Shown one piece after another: positions 21,056-31,333 of a stretch of 64,000 nt of DNA. The DNA lies in NCBI GenBank assembly GCA_031308135.1, contig JAHLJT010002990.1, positions 1-64,000 of the forward strand, written 5' to 3'. Numbering within the stretch: the first letter of the stretch is position 1; each line of letters begins with the position of its first letter. The notes beneath the pieces are model-generated. The model searched no databases. It was not told the DNA's origin and saw nothing but the letters and a program-made list of their open reading frames with translations. The position numbers and the translations under genes are program-made. The stretch comes from Acheta domesticus (lineage: Eukaryota; Arthropoda; Insecta; Orthoptera; Gryllidae).

Positions 21056-21901
21056 TGTCAAAGAATACAAAAAAACTTTAATAATAATTTCACAAAACTT
21101 TAACAATTTCACAAAACTCTTGCAGTGTTGCGAAACACAAAATTAAAGGCTCACACTGACCAAGCGATGCTACCTGACTAACACAGCAAACAAAAACCAA
21201 ATGAATGTAACATTGAAAGGTTACGAGGCACACATGGCCGGGTTGTCGAACCACACCACTGTCACAAGCACCACCGCTCCTACAAATCACACCGCTGTCC
21301 AGTAGAGGGTCTCAATGCAGAAATCGTGAAAAATGCCCTTCACCGCCGTGGATGCTTCATGCTCCCGGTCCACCATAGCTCCATCCGCTTGGCCCACACT
21401 CCACCAGCTGTGTCGCCCGCTGGCCGCACATGCTCTGGGCGGTGCCCCGGGTTCGACCCCGGGCAGGGCTCAGAGGGCGGGCAGCCGGCTAGCTGGCGGC
21501 GGGGGGGGGGCGGACGTAGGCAGGGGGAGAGATACGGGCGCGACGGCGCGATGGTGTTGGTGGCGGCGGTGACGGTGGTGATGTAGTGACGTCACCGGTG
21601 TCGGCGGCGAGGGTAGCTGATGGCAACCTGGCAGGGCGGCGGAAGAGCTGTCACATGCATCAAGGCGCGGGGAAACAATGATTTAATTAATGTCTTCATT
21701 CCATCTCATTGATTGATTGATTGATGATGGTTTTTTTTTTTTTTTTTTTTTTAAGTGGGAAGCGCGAATTTTGGAATTGGCGCCCCCATGACACCCTGGT
21801 CTAGCATGGAACTCCCATAATTTAGCGGGAAGCACTGCAAAGAGTGCCCAGGTGGGCGGAAGTCGCAGGAACTTGTCCGCGCCGAGCAAAATGTGCTAAC
21901 A
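21056..21901 (-). repeat. BEL/Pao 5' LTR (right copy)
   Basis: 846 bp. Matches the left LTR by eye with no substitutions; differences are one base more or less in A, G and T runs and one extra A near 21268. The TGACGTCA palindrome is at 21587. Confidence 0.9.
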
Positions 21902-21906
21902 CCACT

Positions 21907-23480
21907 TTACAAATTCCTAATGACTTCGACTAAAGTAAGGTTATTGGCAGTCAGCCTCAGCGATTCTTGTTGCAAAAAGTTGATCTTTGTGGTTCACGGG
22001 TTCTGTTGAAATCACTTTATACTGCTAAATGTTTACTTTCTTTCATACTATTTCCATAGTAAAGAGAAAATATTGTAATGCTGCAGCGAAAACACTGTTC
22101 ATGAAAATTGCAAATTTGAATTTCCTGCACTTCGTTTGACGCGCTGTTAGGTTACAAACTGGCATCACAGCTGCTTCAAATTATTGGAATTCTTCTCATG
22201 GTTGCCAGTCGTTATGATTATGTGATGTAGATAATATTGTTTTGAAAGGAAATAGATTTAAACAAGGTAATGCAGTTAACTTAGAACTAACAAAAACGTT
22301 TCTTTTACTTTAAAGTTTTGTTCGCAGATTACAGTATTAAAATCGTGCAAGTTCACTTCGATGTAATCAAGGCAATCTTTTTATGAAATTATCCTTGCTT
22401 TTCTATTTAATGTTCTGCGTATACTGTTACAGTTCAATATTTTCATATTTGTTTCATTTTTATACGTAAGAAATGACTTATGTTCCTGACTGTCGAAATA
22501 TGTGCATAAATGCACTACAAGCACTTCGTTTGAATGGGACTGTTTCAAGTTATAGCTGAGTTGTTAGTAGGGCAAAAATTGCAGTATTACATTATAACAA
22601 AACTGTTTCCAATAATGCAAGAATGTACGTACTCTTGTAACAAGTTTACTTTTTAAAGGCGTGTCGTTTTCGCGTAAATTTTAAATGACAGTTAAAAATT
22701 TTCGGGATATGTCTGCTTTTGTAGCATCGCCGTTTTCTTCTTTCTTCCGGGAGGTAGTGGTGGGGGTGAGATCCGGTTCCAGACTACACGTCGGTTTGCA
22801 GGATTTCCCCATCGAGGTATCACCCACCATCAGGGCACCGCCCCTGCCGGGACAAGCTCTGAGCTTCCGACAGATTTTCGCTGAGCCCAATCTATGGGGT
22901 CGTTCATAAATTACGAAACGCTAAAGAGGGGGGAGGGGTTTGAGACAGCGTTACGCTGCGTTACATAGGGGCGGGAGGGGTATTGCGGTTTTCCAAGGAT
23001 AAAATTTTCCATTGATCCGTTTGGATTATCAGAGGTCGCATAAACGAGTAACTAATGTCAAATAGTATAAAAGATAATAGTGGAAACTCGGGCAAATCAG
23101 CATGGGCGGCACAAGCGACAAGCCCCTAGCGGCCTGAGGTGTACACTACAAGACAGGCGTAAATGTTGCCAATAGAATACAACCGTGTGTACCATTATCT
23201 ATCATCATTATCATTGGTTTTAATTTATACATTAAAGTACTTGCGGCAGAGCAACAAATAACAATATCTACACAGATAATCTTCTACCAAATTATCTCTC
23301 AGACAACTACGAACAAACTTGACTTTCACACCTTGTAAGTTAGCACACACGAATTCTTGCGCTGTAGTTTACACCTCGAACCGCAGGAGAACGCTGCTTT
23401 TCTGTTACCAAAATATTCGAGGAGTTTCCACTATTACCTTTTATACTATTTGCTAATGTGTCCTCATCTGCATCTCGCAG
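21907..23480 (+). other. Right part of intron 2 of IR copy 2
   Basis: No coding sequence recognised. A G-rich segment near 22910-22985 (GGGGGGAGGGG, GGGGCGGGAGGGG) resembles the ends of decayed insect DNA transposons, but I could not pair it with a partner. Confidence 0.35.
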
Positions 23481-23745
23481 GTTGCGTTGGTACGAGTGGA
23501 GAAGTGCCGGTGACGCAGACGGTGACGACGGAGCGTTGGCGGCGGAGGCAGTGATGGCGATGCGAGCACCAGTCGGTGACGAGGTGAAGGTGTCGGGGAT
23601 ATGGAAGACGAACCATATGCTCGAGACGGTGGATTTTGACGGCGTGCCCGTGACGGTTGTGGGTTTCTGGGTCCCACTCTTGAAGGAGATAACAACTCAT
23701 CTCCCCATCACTTTATCTGGTACTCTAGAAAGTGTTGCTTACCAT
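23481..23745 (+). CDS. IR copy 2, exon 3 (S1 ligand-binding region)
   Basis: Acceptor TCTCGCAG at 23480, donor CAT|GTAAGT at 23746, 265 bp, open. LRWYEWRSAGDADGDDGAL, VSGIWKTNHMLETVDFDGVP and VVGFWVPLLKEITTHLPI. This is the intact reference for the frameshifted exon 3 of copy 1. Confidence 0.75.
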
Positions 23746-23783
23746 GTAAGTGCAGTCACTCGACTTATTTAGGGCCTGTATTA

Positions 23784-24378
23784 CAGTAAAATCTGTCTAA
23801 ACCGGAACCTGTACAAGCCGGAAACCTGTCTTAACTGGAAAATTTCTCCGACCCGTGACGTTAAATTGCATTTTACACACATAAAACGGAACCTCTCCAA
23901 CGCGGAAACGGAACGGTTTTTCGTGTCCTGAAGGAGGGAAAATCTTTATAAACGGAATTCCTGTTAATTTAATGCAATTGTCAGAGAGACGAAAATATAA
24001 CCCCTCGAACAGATACGCATTACTGAAGGCCATGCGAGGGTATCAGAAAGTCATAGAACTGGGTTGCGACGTATCTTGCGATGAAAGAGTCAGCAAGCAG
24101 TCCGAATACAGCCAATACGGTGTGTGTTTTTCAACTCGGTCAAAAGCTGTCAATACAGAGTGTTTCATATTCATTTATTGGTGATTTCTTCCATACATAC
24201 ATTATACGTAATGTATTTTGATAATTATAATAAATTCATGTAATTTACTATTTTAATTTGTGGGACAGAAATGTCATGGGCACAAGTCGTAAAATGGACA
24301 CCTTGCTTAAAACGGAAACCTCCCTAAACCGGAAATTTTTGGTGTTCTGATCGATTCCGGCTTATACAGATTTGACTG
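23784..24378. mobile_element. Non-autonomous pogo/Tigger-like MITE
   Basis: 595 bp, TA duplication on both sides (23782-23783 and 24379-24380). Ends CAGTAAAATCTGTCTAAACC and, inverted, CAGTCAAATCTGTATAAGCC. Repeated AACCGGAA/CGGAAACCT subterminal motifs, the usual pattern of Tigger/pogo ends. No transposase remains; the Tyr/Ser-rich open frame at 23972-24184 was not recognised. Confidence 0.8.
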
Positions 24379-24949
24379 TACCTAAATCCGTTAAGAACAT
24401 TGGTAAACTAACTTAAGCTTCACTTCAGGATACAATAGGTGTCTCGTATTGCCACTGCACGATAACCGAAAGTTAGTTATCCACTATAGTGTGGATTTTG
24501 CGTTGCCTGGCAATACTTTCCAGTTCTTATATGCATTCACAGGTTGCAGCAGTTCAATTTCGACGTTTATTTTTTGTGCAATGCTCATTTCTTTGAAATG
24601 AGCATTGAAATGAGGTTTGCACAAATCTGGTTTGAAAAATTATTTTCATTAAACCATTTCGACTAGAAATCATAGATGTTAGGAATTGTGAAAAAAAACA
24701 TCAATCTGATTGAGATATACTCAGTGGCGGATTAATGAATAAGCAAACTAGGCATGAGTCTTGGGCGGAAAAATTTGGGGCGACAAATTTTTGGTGTAAC
24801 TCCTTTTAGATAATGATGTTTATTGATTATTAAATTAAATTAAAAATACGATATATTTATGTACAATTTTCCTTTTTTTATAAAATTGCTAAAGCTTTGC
24901 AAAAAAAAATCGCCTCAGGATTTGCTCCAGTTTCTTCGAAGAACTGACC

Positions 24950-25225
24950 TTTACACCCAGAGAGGTGGCTCAGAGCATTAGCTAATGTCACTGCAGTGCC
25001 TCTGACCGGGAGGTCCTAGGTTCCACCCCCCAACGCTGACAGGATTTTGAACCCTAGCTTCTCAGCTAGGTCGAATTCAGTCGCTGTCTGGAGGAGAATT
25101 CTAGCGGCCGGGTGCTCTGATCGGTAGTTTTCAGTGGTTTCTCCGATCAACACCAGGCGAATGCCGGAGCAGTACCCTAACAAACGGGCCACGGACCGCG
25201 CGCGATCATTCCTTCCTCTCCCTTG
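24950..25225 (+). repeat. tRNA-derived SINE, family B (plus strand)
   Basis: A-box-like GTGGCTCAGAGC at about 24964 and B-box-like GGTTCCACCCC at about 25019, followed by the body with GGAGGAGAATTCTAGCGGCC and CACCAGGCGAATGCCGGAGC. A CA-rich tail (ACACACAC) follows. The best-preserved copy in the window. Confidence 0.75.
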
Positions 25226-25229
25226 TACT

Positions 25230-27070
25230 ATCCTCACTCCTTACTTACACACACACACACTCACTAACATGCACTACACAACCACACATGTCTGGACCCC
25301 AGTTGAAGCTTACAGCTTACTCCGTTGGGCAGCATCTCTCGAGATACATCGTGCTCCCACATAAGAGACTAATGGCTGCAGCTGTTGCCGCTTCCAAAAT
25401 CACGAAGTAATCAATTATATCAAAACGAAAAGTCTCTTTGCAAAATAATGGTTCTAATCTGAACGCAAGTCTGTTTGCAACAATCATGAATTTATTTCTA
25501 TTACAATTACATTATTACAAACAATTATTATTTCTATTACATTTTTCATCACTTGGAGACAAGTGCTCATACTTTTTTCACACGAAGCTGTAGATGGTGG
25601 TACACTGATATTAAGGAGAGTAATTTAACAGTCTCTGATAAATCGTCTTTCAGACCACCATTTATGAGATATTTAAAACATTTTTCGCTGGAAATCGTTT
25701 ATCTTGGCTCCCATAAATGAATATTAGCTCCCATTTAACTTCTCTGTATCTTAACACAAAAAACAGCACATAAATCTTGTTTCTCCAAAAAACACACATT
25801 GGAAATTAAAGGCCTCAGAATTAATCGTTTTGATCCACATTCTCGTTATGCTTTACAGCAGAAATGCATGCAGCTTCCGATAAAAATGGCCGATGTTCTT
25901 GTTGAACCAAATTCATTAAATTTTATAGCAGCCGTTACATGTTTTATTGAACATTCGTACTTTTTAGCCTTTGCCAAGAAAGTTTTTGACAAACCTATTC
26001 CTGCCACACCACTCATCGTTTCTTGGCAATAAGGGACAATGAAAGCAAACAGAGTCCATTTCTTTTAACAATATCAGTCAACTACGGCCTCGTGTCATAC
26101 CACTGCTTTTGAAAATGGCGTGTATTTTCACCATCTGCCTTTTTTAAAGAAAAATCTGGTGTAAGTCTTTTAGTATTAACTTATAGTTTCCCCTCATAGC
26201 TTAAATTACTGAAGTTTGTTGGCAATTGTAATAAAGAATCTTCGAAATTGTCGCCTGGTGAAGCCAAATTTTCCATAGTAAACAATGACACTTGTATTAT
26301 TTATTATATTTTATTCTACACTGAAGTAAAAGCAATGAACTAACATTAATTTTTCATCTGTCAGATACAATGAGATGAAATCTTCTTAAATTCTTGAACT
26401 GGATCGTTTCACTATAATATATAAGCTCGTCCCACAATAATAGAATAAGCACAATATTTCAGTGTGCTCGTCAATACTGCAAAAAATCAACTGAGCTCTT
26501 ATTGTCTGATCGTGCATGCAGACGTCGCAGGGATGTCATCGTCACATAAACTGAACGTCCGCTGACAGTAGTCAGAAATTCATGTTGGACAAACTAGATT
26601 TATTTCACAGCCTACAAAACCAATTTAAAAATGATAGAACCAAATAGGTGCACAACAGGTTTATTACAATTTCTGACTGATTTATTTTTTTCTCTCTTTG
26701 GTCCCTGCCACTCACAGGAGTCGTTAAGACATTTTAAATTTTATTGTTAATAATATAATTAAATTTGTTCAGTTTCGTTCGAAATTTGTTATAATTAAAT
26801 TTGTTCAAATTTTAATTATTAAAATGCATTGTTACTCAGTAACATGGTCACAATTTCGACTATCGACGTCAGCGAAATATATTCCCCGACCCGTAATGGC
26901 TTTCACAAGGTGACAATTATATATTAATAAGTCAGTATTTATTTTGGTCTTTAAGAAAACAACTAAGAATCCCACCCCATCTACAAGACATTTCTCTCCA
27001 AAATGTTTATGAAACGAATTGCTCGTGAACAGCTCCGATTGTCACACACACACATACTAGCAATGTTTAC
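25230..27070. other. Intronic region without recognised features
   Basis: AT-rich, within intron 3 of IR copy 2. Short open frames (for example 25799-26032) resemble no family I know. Confidence 0.4.
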
Positions 27071-27074
27071 AGCT

Positions 27075-27530
27075 CTATGTTGGCCGTTTACCGCATCGAA
27101 GGCGCCATTTTATTTTGTCATGCCAACAGTGTTGTAACATATCTCTTCTTTCCATTGCCACTGTTACACCATCCTTCCATTTCACTCTTGGCCGTCCTCT
27201 TTTCCTCCGTCTTGCTGGTGTCCAGTTATAAACCTTTTTGGGCAGTCTTTCTGGATCCATCCTTTGCAAGTGGCCGTACCATAACAATCTTTTCTTTTCA
27301 ACAACATCAGTTAAACATCCTTCCATATTTAATCGCCTTTTTATAGTCTCTGTTTTTACATGATCAAGCAGCGTGACCCCACAGCATCTTCTCCAAATAC
27401 TGTTTTCAACACTATTAATCCTCTTTTTCAGGGCTTGGTTTAGTACCCAAATTTCAAAGCCATATGTTACTGTGCTCTCCACCAAAGATTTAAATTTTCC
27501 GACTGTCATAAATTGTAAATTGCGGCCCAC
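27075..27530 (-). pseudogene. Non-LTR retrotransposon fragment, reverse-transcriptase C-terminus
   Basis: 151 codons with the characteristic LINE endonuclease-RT tail: VESTVTYGFEIWVLNQ, SVENSIWRRCCGVTLLDHV, VEKKRLLWYGHLQRMDPERL, RRRKRGRPRVKWKDGV. The catalytic palm is missing, so it is a 5'-truncated copy, as is typical for LINEs. RTE or jockey-like; clade uncertain. Confidence 0.8.
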
Positions 27531-27594
27531 TGTTTCCTGTCTCCTCTTTTGCGCCTGTGAGGTTGGTCATTTCGATAAGCTGTGATTATTTAAG

Positions 27595-27598
<4 letters not shown>

Positions 27599-27629
<31 letters not shown>

Positions 27630-27660
27630 TGAGAGAGAGTGAGAGAGTGAATGAGTGAGT
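27599..27660. repeat. (GT)n microsatellite followed by GA-rich repeat
   Basis: About 14 GT dinucleotides then GAGAGAGTGAGAGAGTGAAT. Confidence 0.9.
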
Positions 27661-28530
27661 GTCTTGGCGTGAGAGAGTCCGCCTCAGGCCCCGACTGATT
27701 ACGAGGCTTGCCGAAAGGCCCCTCTGGCGAGCCTTCGGATTACCCAGCAGCCCTTACGAACAGAACACGTAGTCTACAGGAAGGATATTTAACTCCGGTG
27801 TCGGAGGCGCGGTGGGGGTACGTACGAAAAACCTCGACAATTACTTGACAAATAATAAAACAAAACTAGACTCCTTCCTATTTCAGCGACATCACGCGGT
27901 GGGTGAAGGAACTTACTCACGAAGGAGTCGGTCAGTTGCATACCGGCGCGTGTTGTCTTGTTGGCGCTCGGCACTGCTGGGGCGGTCTTTGGGCGTGCCT
28001 CAATCCAAGACAATAAGATGGAAAAGAAGTAGAAACGGTGCAGTACTGTAGGGATAGCCGAATCGGGTTCATTGTTATCTTCATCTAGAAGATCGTAAGG
28101 CAATGAATTGCAGCTTTCTTGACAGGTCTTCACGCAGTTTGTGCTGTATTTATGTGAGAAATTTATAACAATTGATTTATTCATTATGATTATTATCATT
28201 ATTTTCAAGGGCGTGTCTCGTTAATACTCGTAAATAAATATTGCTTCCCGCGGAAACGCTTGGCTGATTTGACAGGTTCTTTCGTGGTTCTTTCATTCGC
28301 CGCGTGATGTCGCTGAAGCGCAGGAAGTCTAGTTATGTTTTATTTTCCAAGTAGCTGCCGACGTTTCCGGTACATACCCCCACCACCGGAGTTGAGTCTC
28401 CTTCCTGTAGACTTCATGGAACAGAATATCGCCGTCTGTCGATCTCGCGCACTGCGCATGCGTTGAAGGCTCCGAAAGGCCAGGGCCTTCGTTTGTACTT
28501 TCCTGTTTACGTACGTATAAACGGAGAACA
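27661..28530. other. Intronic region without recognised features
   Basis: Mixed composition with a GC-richer patch around 27900-28030; no family recognised. Confidence 0.35.
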
Positions 28531-28540
28531 AAAAAAATTA

Positions 28541-28955
28541 ATCAAAATTGTTGGCGCCATTTTTTTGAAAATTTTTGAAAATATCTCAAGGGATTCACGT
28601 AAAGTACCCTCTAAAATGAAAATATCGGTTTCAATTTACAAGGGCCTCGACATCAGCTAGAACGATCGAGGGATATAAATTTTGGAGAAAATCGGCGGAA
28701 CGGTTTAGTCGCTAGCGTTGTTCACAGACAGACGGACGGACGCTTTGCCATCAATCGATTTTTCGGTATCAAGGAGCCATAAAACACGGATACCGGTTGC
28801 ATCACTTGTTAGAGGATTTTTTTCTACATTTAGCAACTCGTCTTATCCACTTTTTCGTTATCAGGGCCCTGTAATAAGAGTTTTTCTGCCTAAAATAGCT
28901 TTTTCTTTGGGCAGCATTTCATAACTTTCCATATACTAGTATACGTAGTATAAAA
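28541..28955 (+). repeat. Dispersed repeat family C, copy 1
   Basis: Shares ordered blocks with four other copies: GGCGCCATTTTTTTGAAAA, GTTCACAGACAGACGGACGG, TTATCCACTTTTTCGTTA, CAGGGCCCTGTAATAA and a palindromic end rich in TATACGTA. No coding capacity seen. Confidence 0.75.
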
Positions 28956-29239
28956 AGTTTCATTTTTACTTTTTACATAAGTAAAAAGTTTCATTTTATG
29001 AATTTTTCTAGGGTTCTCAGATACGATCAAATTTGGGATTCAGAATGAACCTATTTTCAAGTTTAAAACAATTTTAAAAGTAAGGAATCATCGCACGTCC
29101 CAATTTATTTTAATATACGCCCGCTCAAGAAATAAATATTATTTCGTGACTTGTCTGTATGTTTAAGGATGCGTTGATAAAATATTTCTGTATTTTCTAA
29201 AATCACTGCCTTGTTCAATAATTTTATTTTATTTACTAG

Positions 29240-29671
29240 GGATCCATGACGAAAACTCTTGTAATCGTGGAACAGGCGGTGGCAATGGGAACAATTGATT
29301 TTGTGGTGCAGTACAAGGGGTACAGAGCCGAGCTTTTAGGCTCCTCAACTCTGATGGACATCGTGTCCTCTGGGGAGGCAGATCACTTCGTTGTGCTGGT
29401 GCCGTTCGCGGCGCCGCTGCCGGCGTGGTCTCTGCCGCTGCGCGTGTTCTCCCCTCATATTTGGCTGGCGCTGCTGGGGACGGCGGTGGCGTACGCGCTG
29501 GCGTGGCGCGTGGTGGCGGGCGAGTCGCTGGCCGCCAGCGCCGCCGCCGCGCTGCGCGCCTTCTCCTCGTGCGGGGGCGCCCCGCAGGACAGGGTGCGCG
29601 CCACGCCGCAGCGCCTGCAGCTGGCCGCCGCGCTGCTCGCCTCCGCCGTCGTCGTCGCCGCCGCCTACCAG
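29240..29671 (+). CDS. IR copy 2, exon 4 (TM1, pore loop, TM2)
   Basis: Acceptor TTTACTAG at 29239, donor CAG|GTTAGC at 29672; 432 bp, phase 0 to phase 0, open. GSMTKTLVIVEQAVAMGTID, VPFAAPLPAWSLPLRVF, helix IWLALLGTAVAYALAW, loop FSSCGGAP, helix AAALLASAVVVAAAYQ. Confidence 0.78.
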
Positions 29672-30008
29672 GTTAGCCCGGACACAGATCAATACTGTTT
29701 AATTGTTCTTGAAATTTGAACCAGTCATTCTTGCAAACTTTAAATATAATAATATTGGCAGGTTCATCCTTGCCGAAAAAATATTCACTTAATTGCGATA
29801 TATTAATTTTTTGAATTTTTTAAATTTGCTAATTAGCAAATTCAGGTCACCGCGGTGCACCGTTCAGATCACTTCCGGGACTCGAATTTATTTCGAAATG
29901 CAGGCAGTTTTGCATAGTTCCAAGCACAACGATTACGATTAGGATTTATGGGCGATTAAATATGTAATATCATTAGCGCACATCTCAAATTATCTTATAA
30001 TTGCCTCC

Positions 30009-30062
30009 AGTTGCTGTCTGGAGGAGAATTATATCGGCCGTCTGCTCTGAGCGATAGTTCTT
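30009..30062 (+). repeat. SINE family B fragment in intron 4 of IR copy 2
   Basis: GCTGTCTGGAGGAGAATTAT then CGGCCGTCTGCTCTGA matches the central block of the SINE at 25080-25130. Confidence 0.6.
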
Positions 30063-30110
30063 AGTTCCATTTAATTGTTCATCGGATTTCATTTGTGATT
30101 TTTATTGCAG

Positions 30111-30445
30111 GGTCGTCTCTTCGATTTGATCAGAAAGCCAGAGCATGAAGCGGAGATTGACACTTTCGAGCAGCTGGCTCAACAAAAGATAACAATGATC
30201 TTGCCTGTGGGTAACGTTAGCTTTCCAGAAATGCAGAACAAATTGAAAAACATTCCAACACGCTCTATGAAAAGTGTCGGAATGTATTGCGCAGTGAACA
30301 CAACTCAAACAGAGGAACGTTTGGCGATGTACGTTGCTTCAGCCACTTGGCGAAGATTCCGCGGGGTGTGTCTTCAGCAGTTCCAGGCCCATAGAGAAAT
30401 GCGAGAAAGCATCGTCTCTTATCAACCACACGTTTGTGCCAGACG
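30111..30445 (+). CDS. IR copy 2, exon 5 (S2 ligand-binding lobe)
   Basis: Acceptor TATTGCAG at 30110, donor GACG|GTGAGT at 30446; 335 bp, ending phase 2, open. GRLFDLIRKPEHEAEIDTFE, IPTRSMKSVGMYCAVNTT, EERLAMYVASATWRRFRGVC, HREMRESIVSYQPHVCARR. This is the intact counterpart of the frameshifted exon 5 in copy 1. Confidence 0.78.
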
Positions 30446-30473
30446 GTGAGTAAATGAAGCTTAGGTTTGTTAA

Positions 30474-31034
30474 TCCTTTCACTGCTAACGACACACCGGT
30501 GCGGCAAGCATTGCCGTGCCCGTAGTGCTAACGAAGCACCGGTGCGTCAGACTTCGCCGTGCCACCACTGCTAACGACGCACCGGTGCGTCGCGCTGCTC
30601 TTTCGGGTTCTCGTGACCGTTCTTAGATCGCGTTCAAAATTAGGCAATTGCCAAAACACGGGTTCTGTTCTTTACACTTTGAAGTTTATTTTGGTGCCTA
30701 CTAGACAGCGTTTCATAGCTTTTGTTGCGAGATTTTTCAAGTGTTGTGGAAGGCATGGGTTGTGGAAGGCGTGCAGCTCCAGCCAAGAGCGCGCAGGTCA
30801 AAATATTATTGCAGTATTCTTATAAATCCTTTGTACATTCACCCTCCATGTTTACTTCAACCATATAGTAAAGATGAAAGATACCTCTTCAGTTTATGCT
30901 TTAACAAATTTCAGAATTTTGCGTTTGTTCGCATAGCGCTCGCCCATTGTCGTTCGCACAGGAGCCGGTACACACAGACCTCTGGTAGCATGTTTTTGCG
31001 CGCTGGGCGCGCCTAATGCGTAGCAGTGAAAGGG
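30474..31034. mobile_element. Non-autonomous piggyBac-like MITE
   Basis: 561 bp between TTAA duplications (30470-30473 and 31035-31038). Terminal inverted repeat CCTTTCACTGCTA, present at both ends. Next to the left end are three diverged tandem copies of a 40-bp unit containing GCTAACGA.GCACCGGTGCG. TTAA targets are diagnostic of piggyBac elements. No transposase. Confidence 0.8.
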
Positions 31035-31333
31035 TTAATAAAAAAGCAATATGCAAGCGCAATATAATTTTTTATCGGGAAGATTCAAAATTTTTTATCG
31101 GGTAGAGTCCCGAAAATACGTAGTATGAAACAACAAAATACGTATATAAATATGTACTGTGAACGATATCAGTTTGTAATAAATAGGTAAAAAGATCCAC
31201 ATACACTTTATTTTTTAGAACATTTATGAACACAAAATAAATTTACATAATGAAATTAATAATTTTTATTAAACCAAATTTAAACATAAATATTACTTGT
31301 CTTATTTGATTATTTTTTTTAAAGGACATTTTT

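Larger units (their letters stand above)
13889..21901 (-). mobile_element. BEL/Pao LTR retrotransposon, full-length
   Basis: An 8.0-kb element inserted in intron 2 of IR copy 2, transcribed leftward. The 845/846-bp LTRs begin TG and end CA, and a 5-bp target duplication CCACT flanks it at 13884-13888 and 21902-21906. Order in its own sense: LTR, tRNA-type primer site, gag with zinc knuckles, aspartic protease, reverse transcriptase (YVDD), RNase H, integrase, LTR. This gag-PR-RT-RH-IN order, the Pao-type RT and the 5-bp duplication identify BEL/Pao. The LTRs differ only by length changes in short homopolymer runs, so insertion is recent, yet the coding region has at least six frame breaks and one in-frame TGA. 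No clear polypurine tract precedes the 3' LTR (the base string there is CGGCCCCAATAAA), which is odd. Confidence 0.92.

Noticed and set aside
24724..24800. hAT-like left end CAGTGGCGGATTAA
   Set aside because: No inverted partner or 8-bp duplication could be found within several kilobases.
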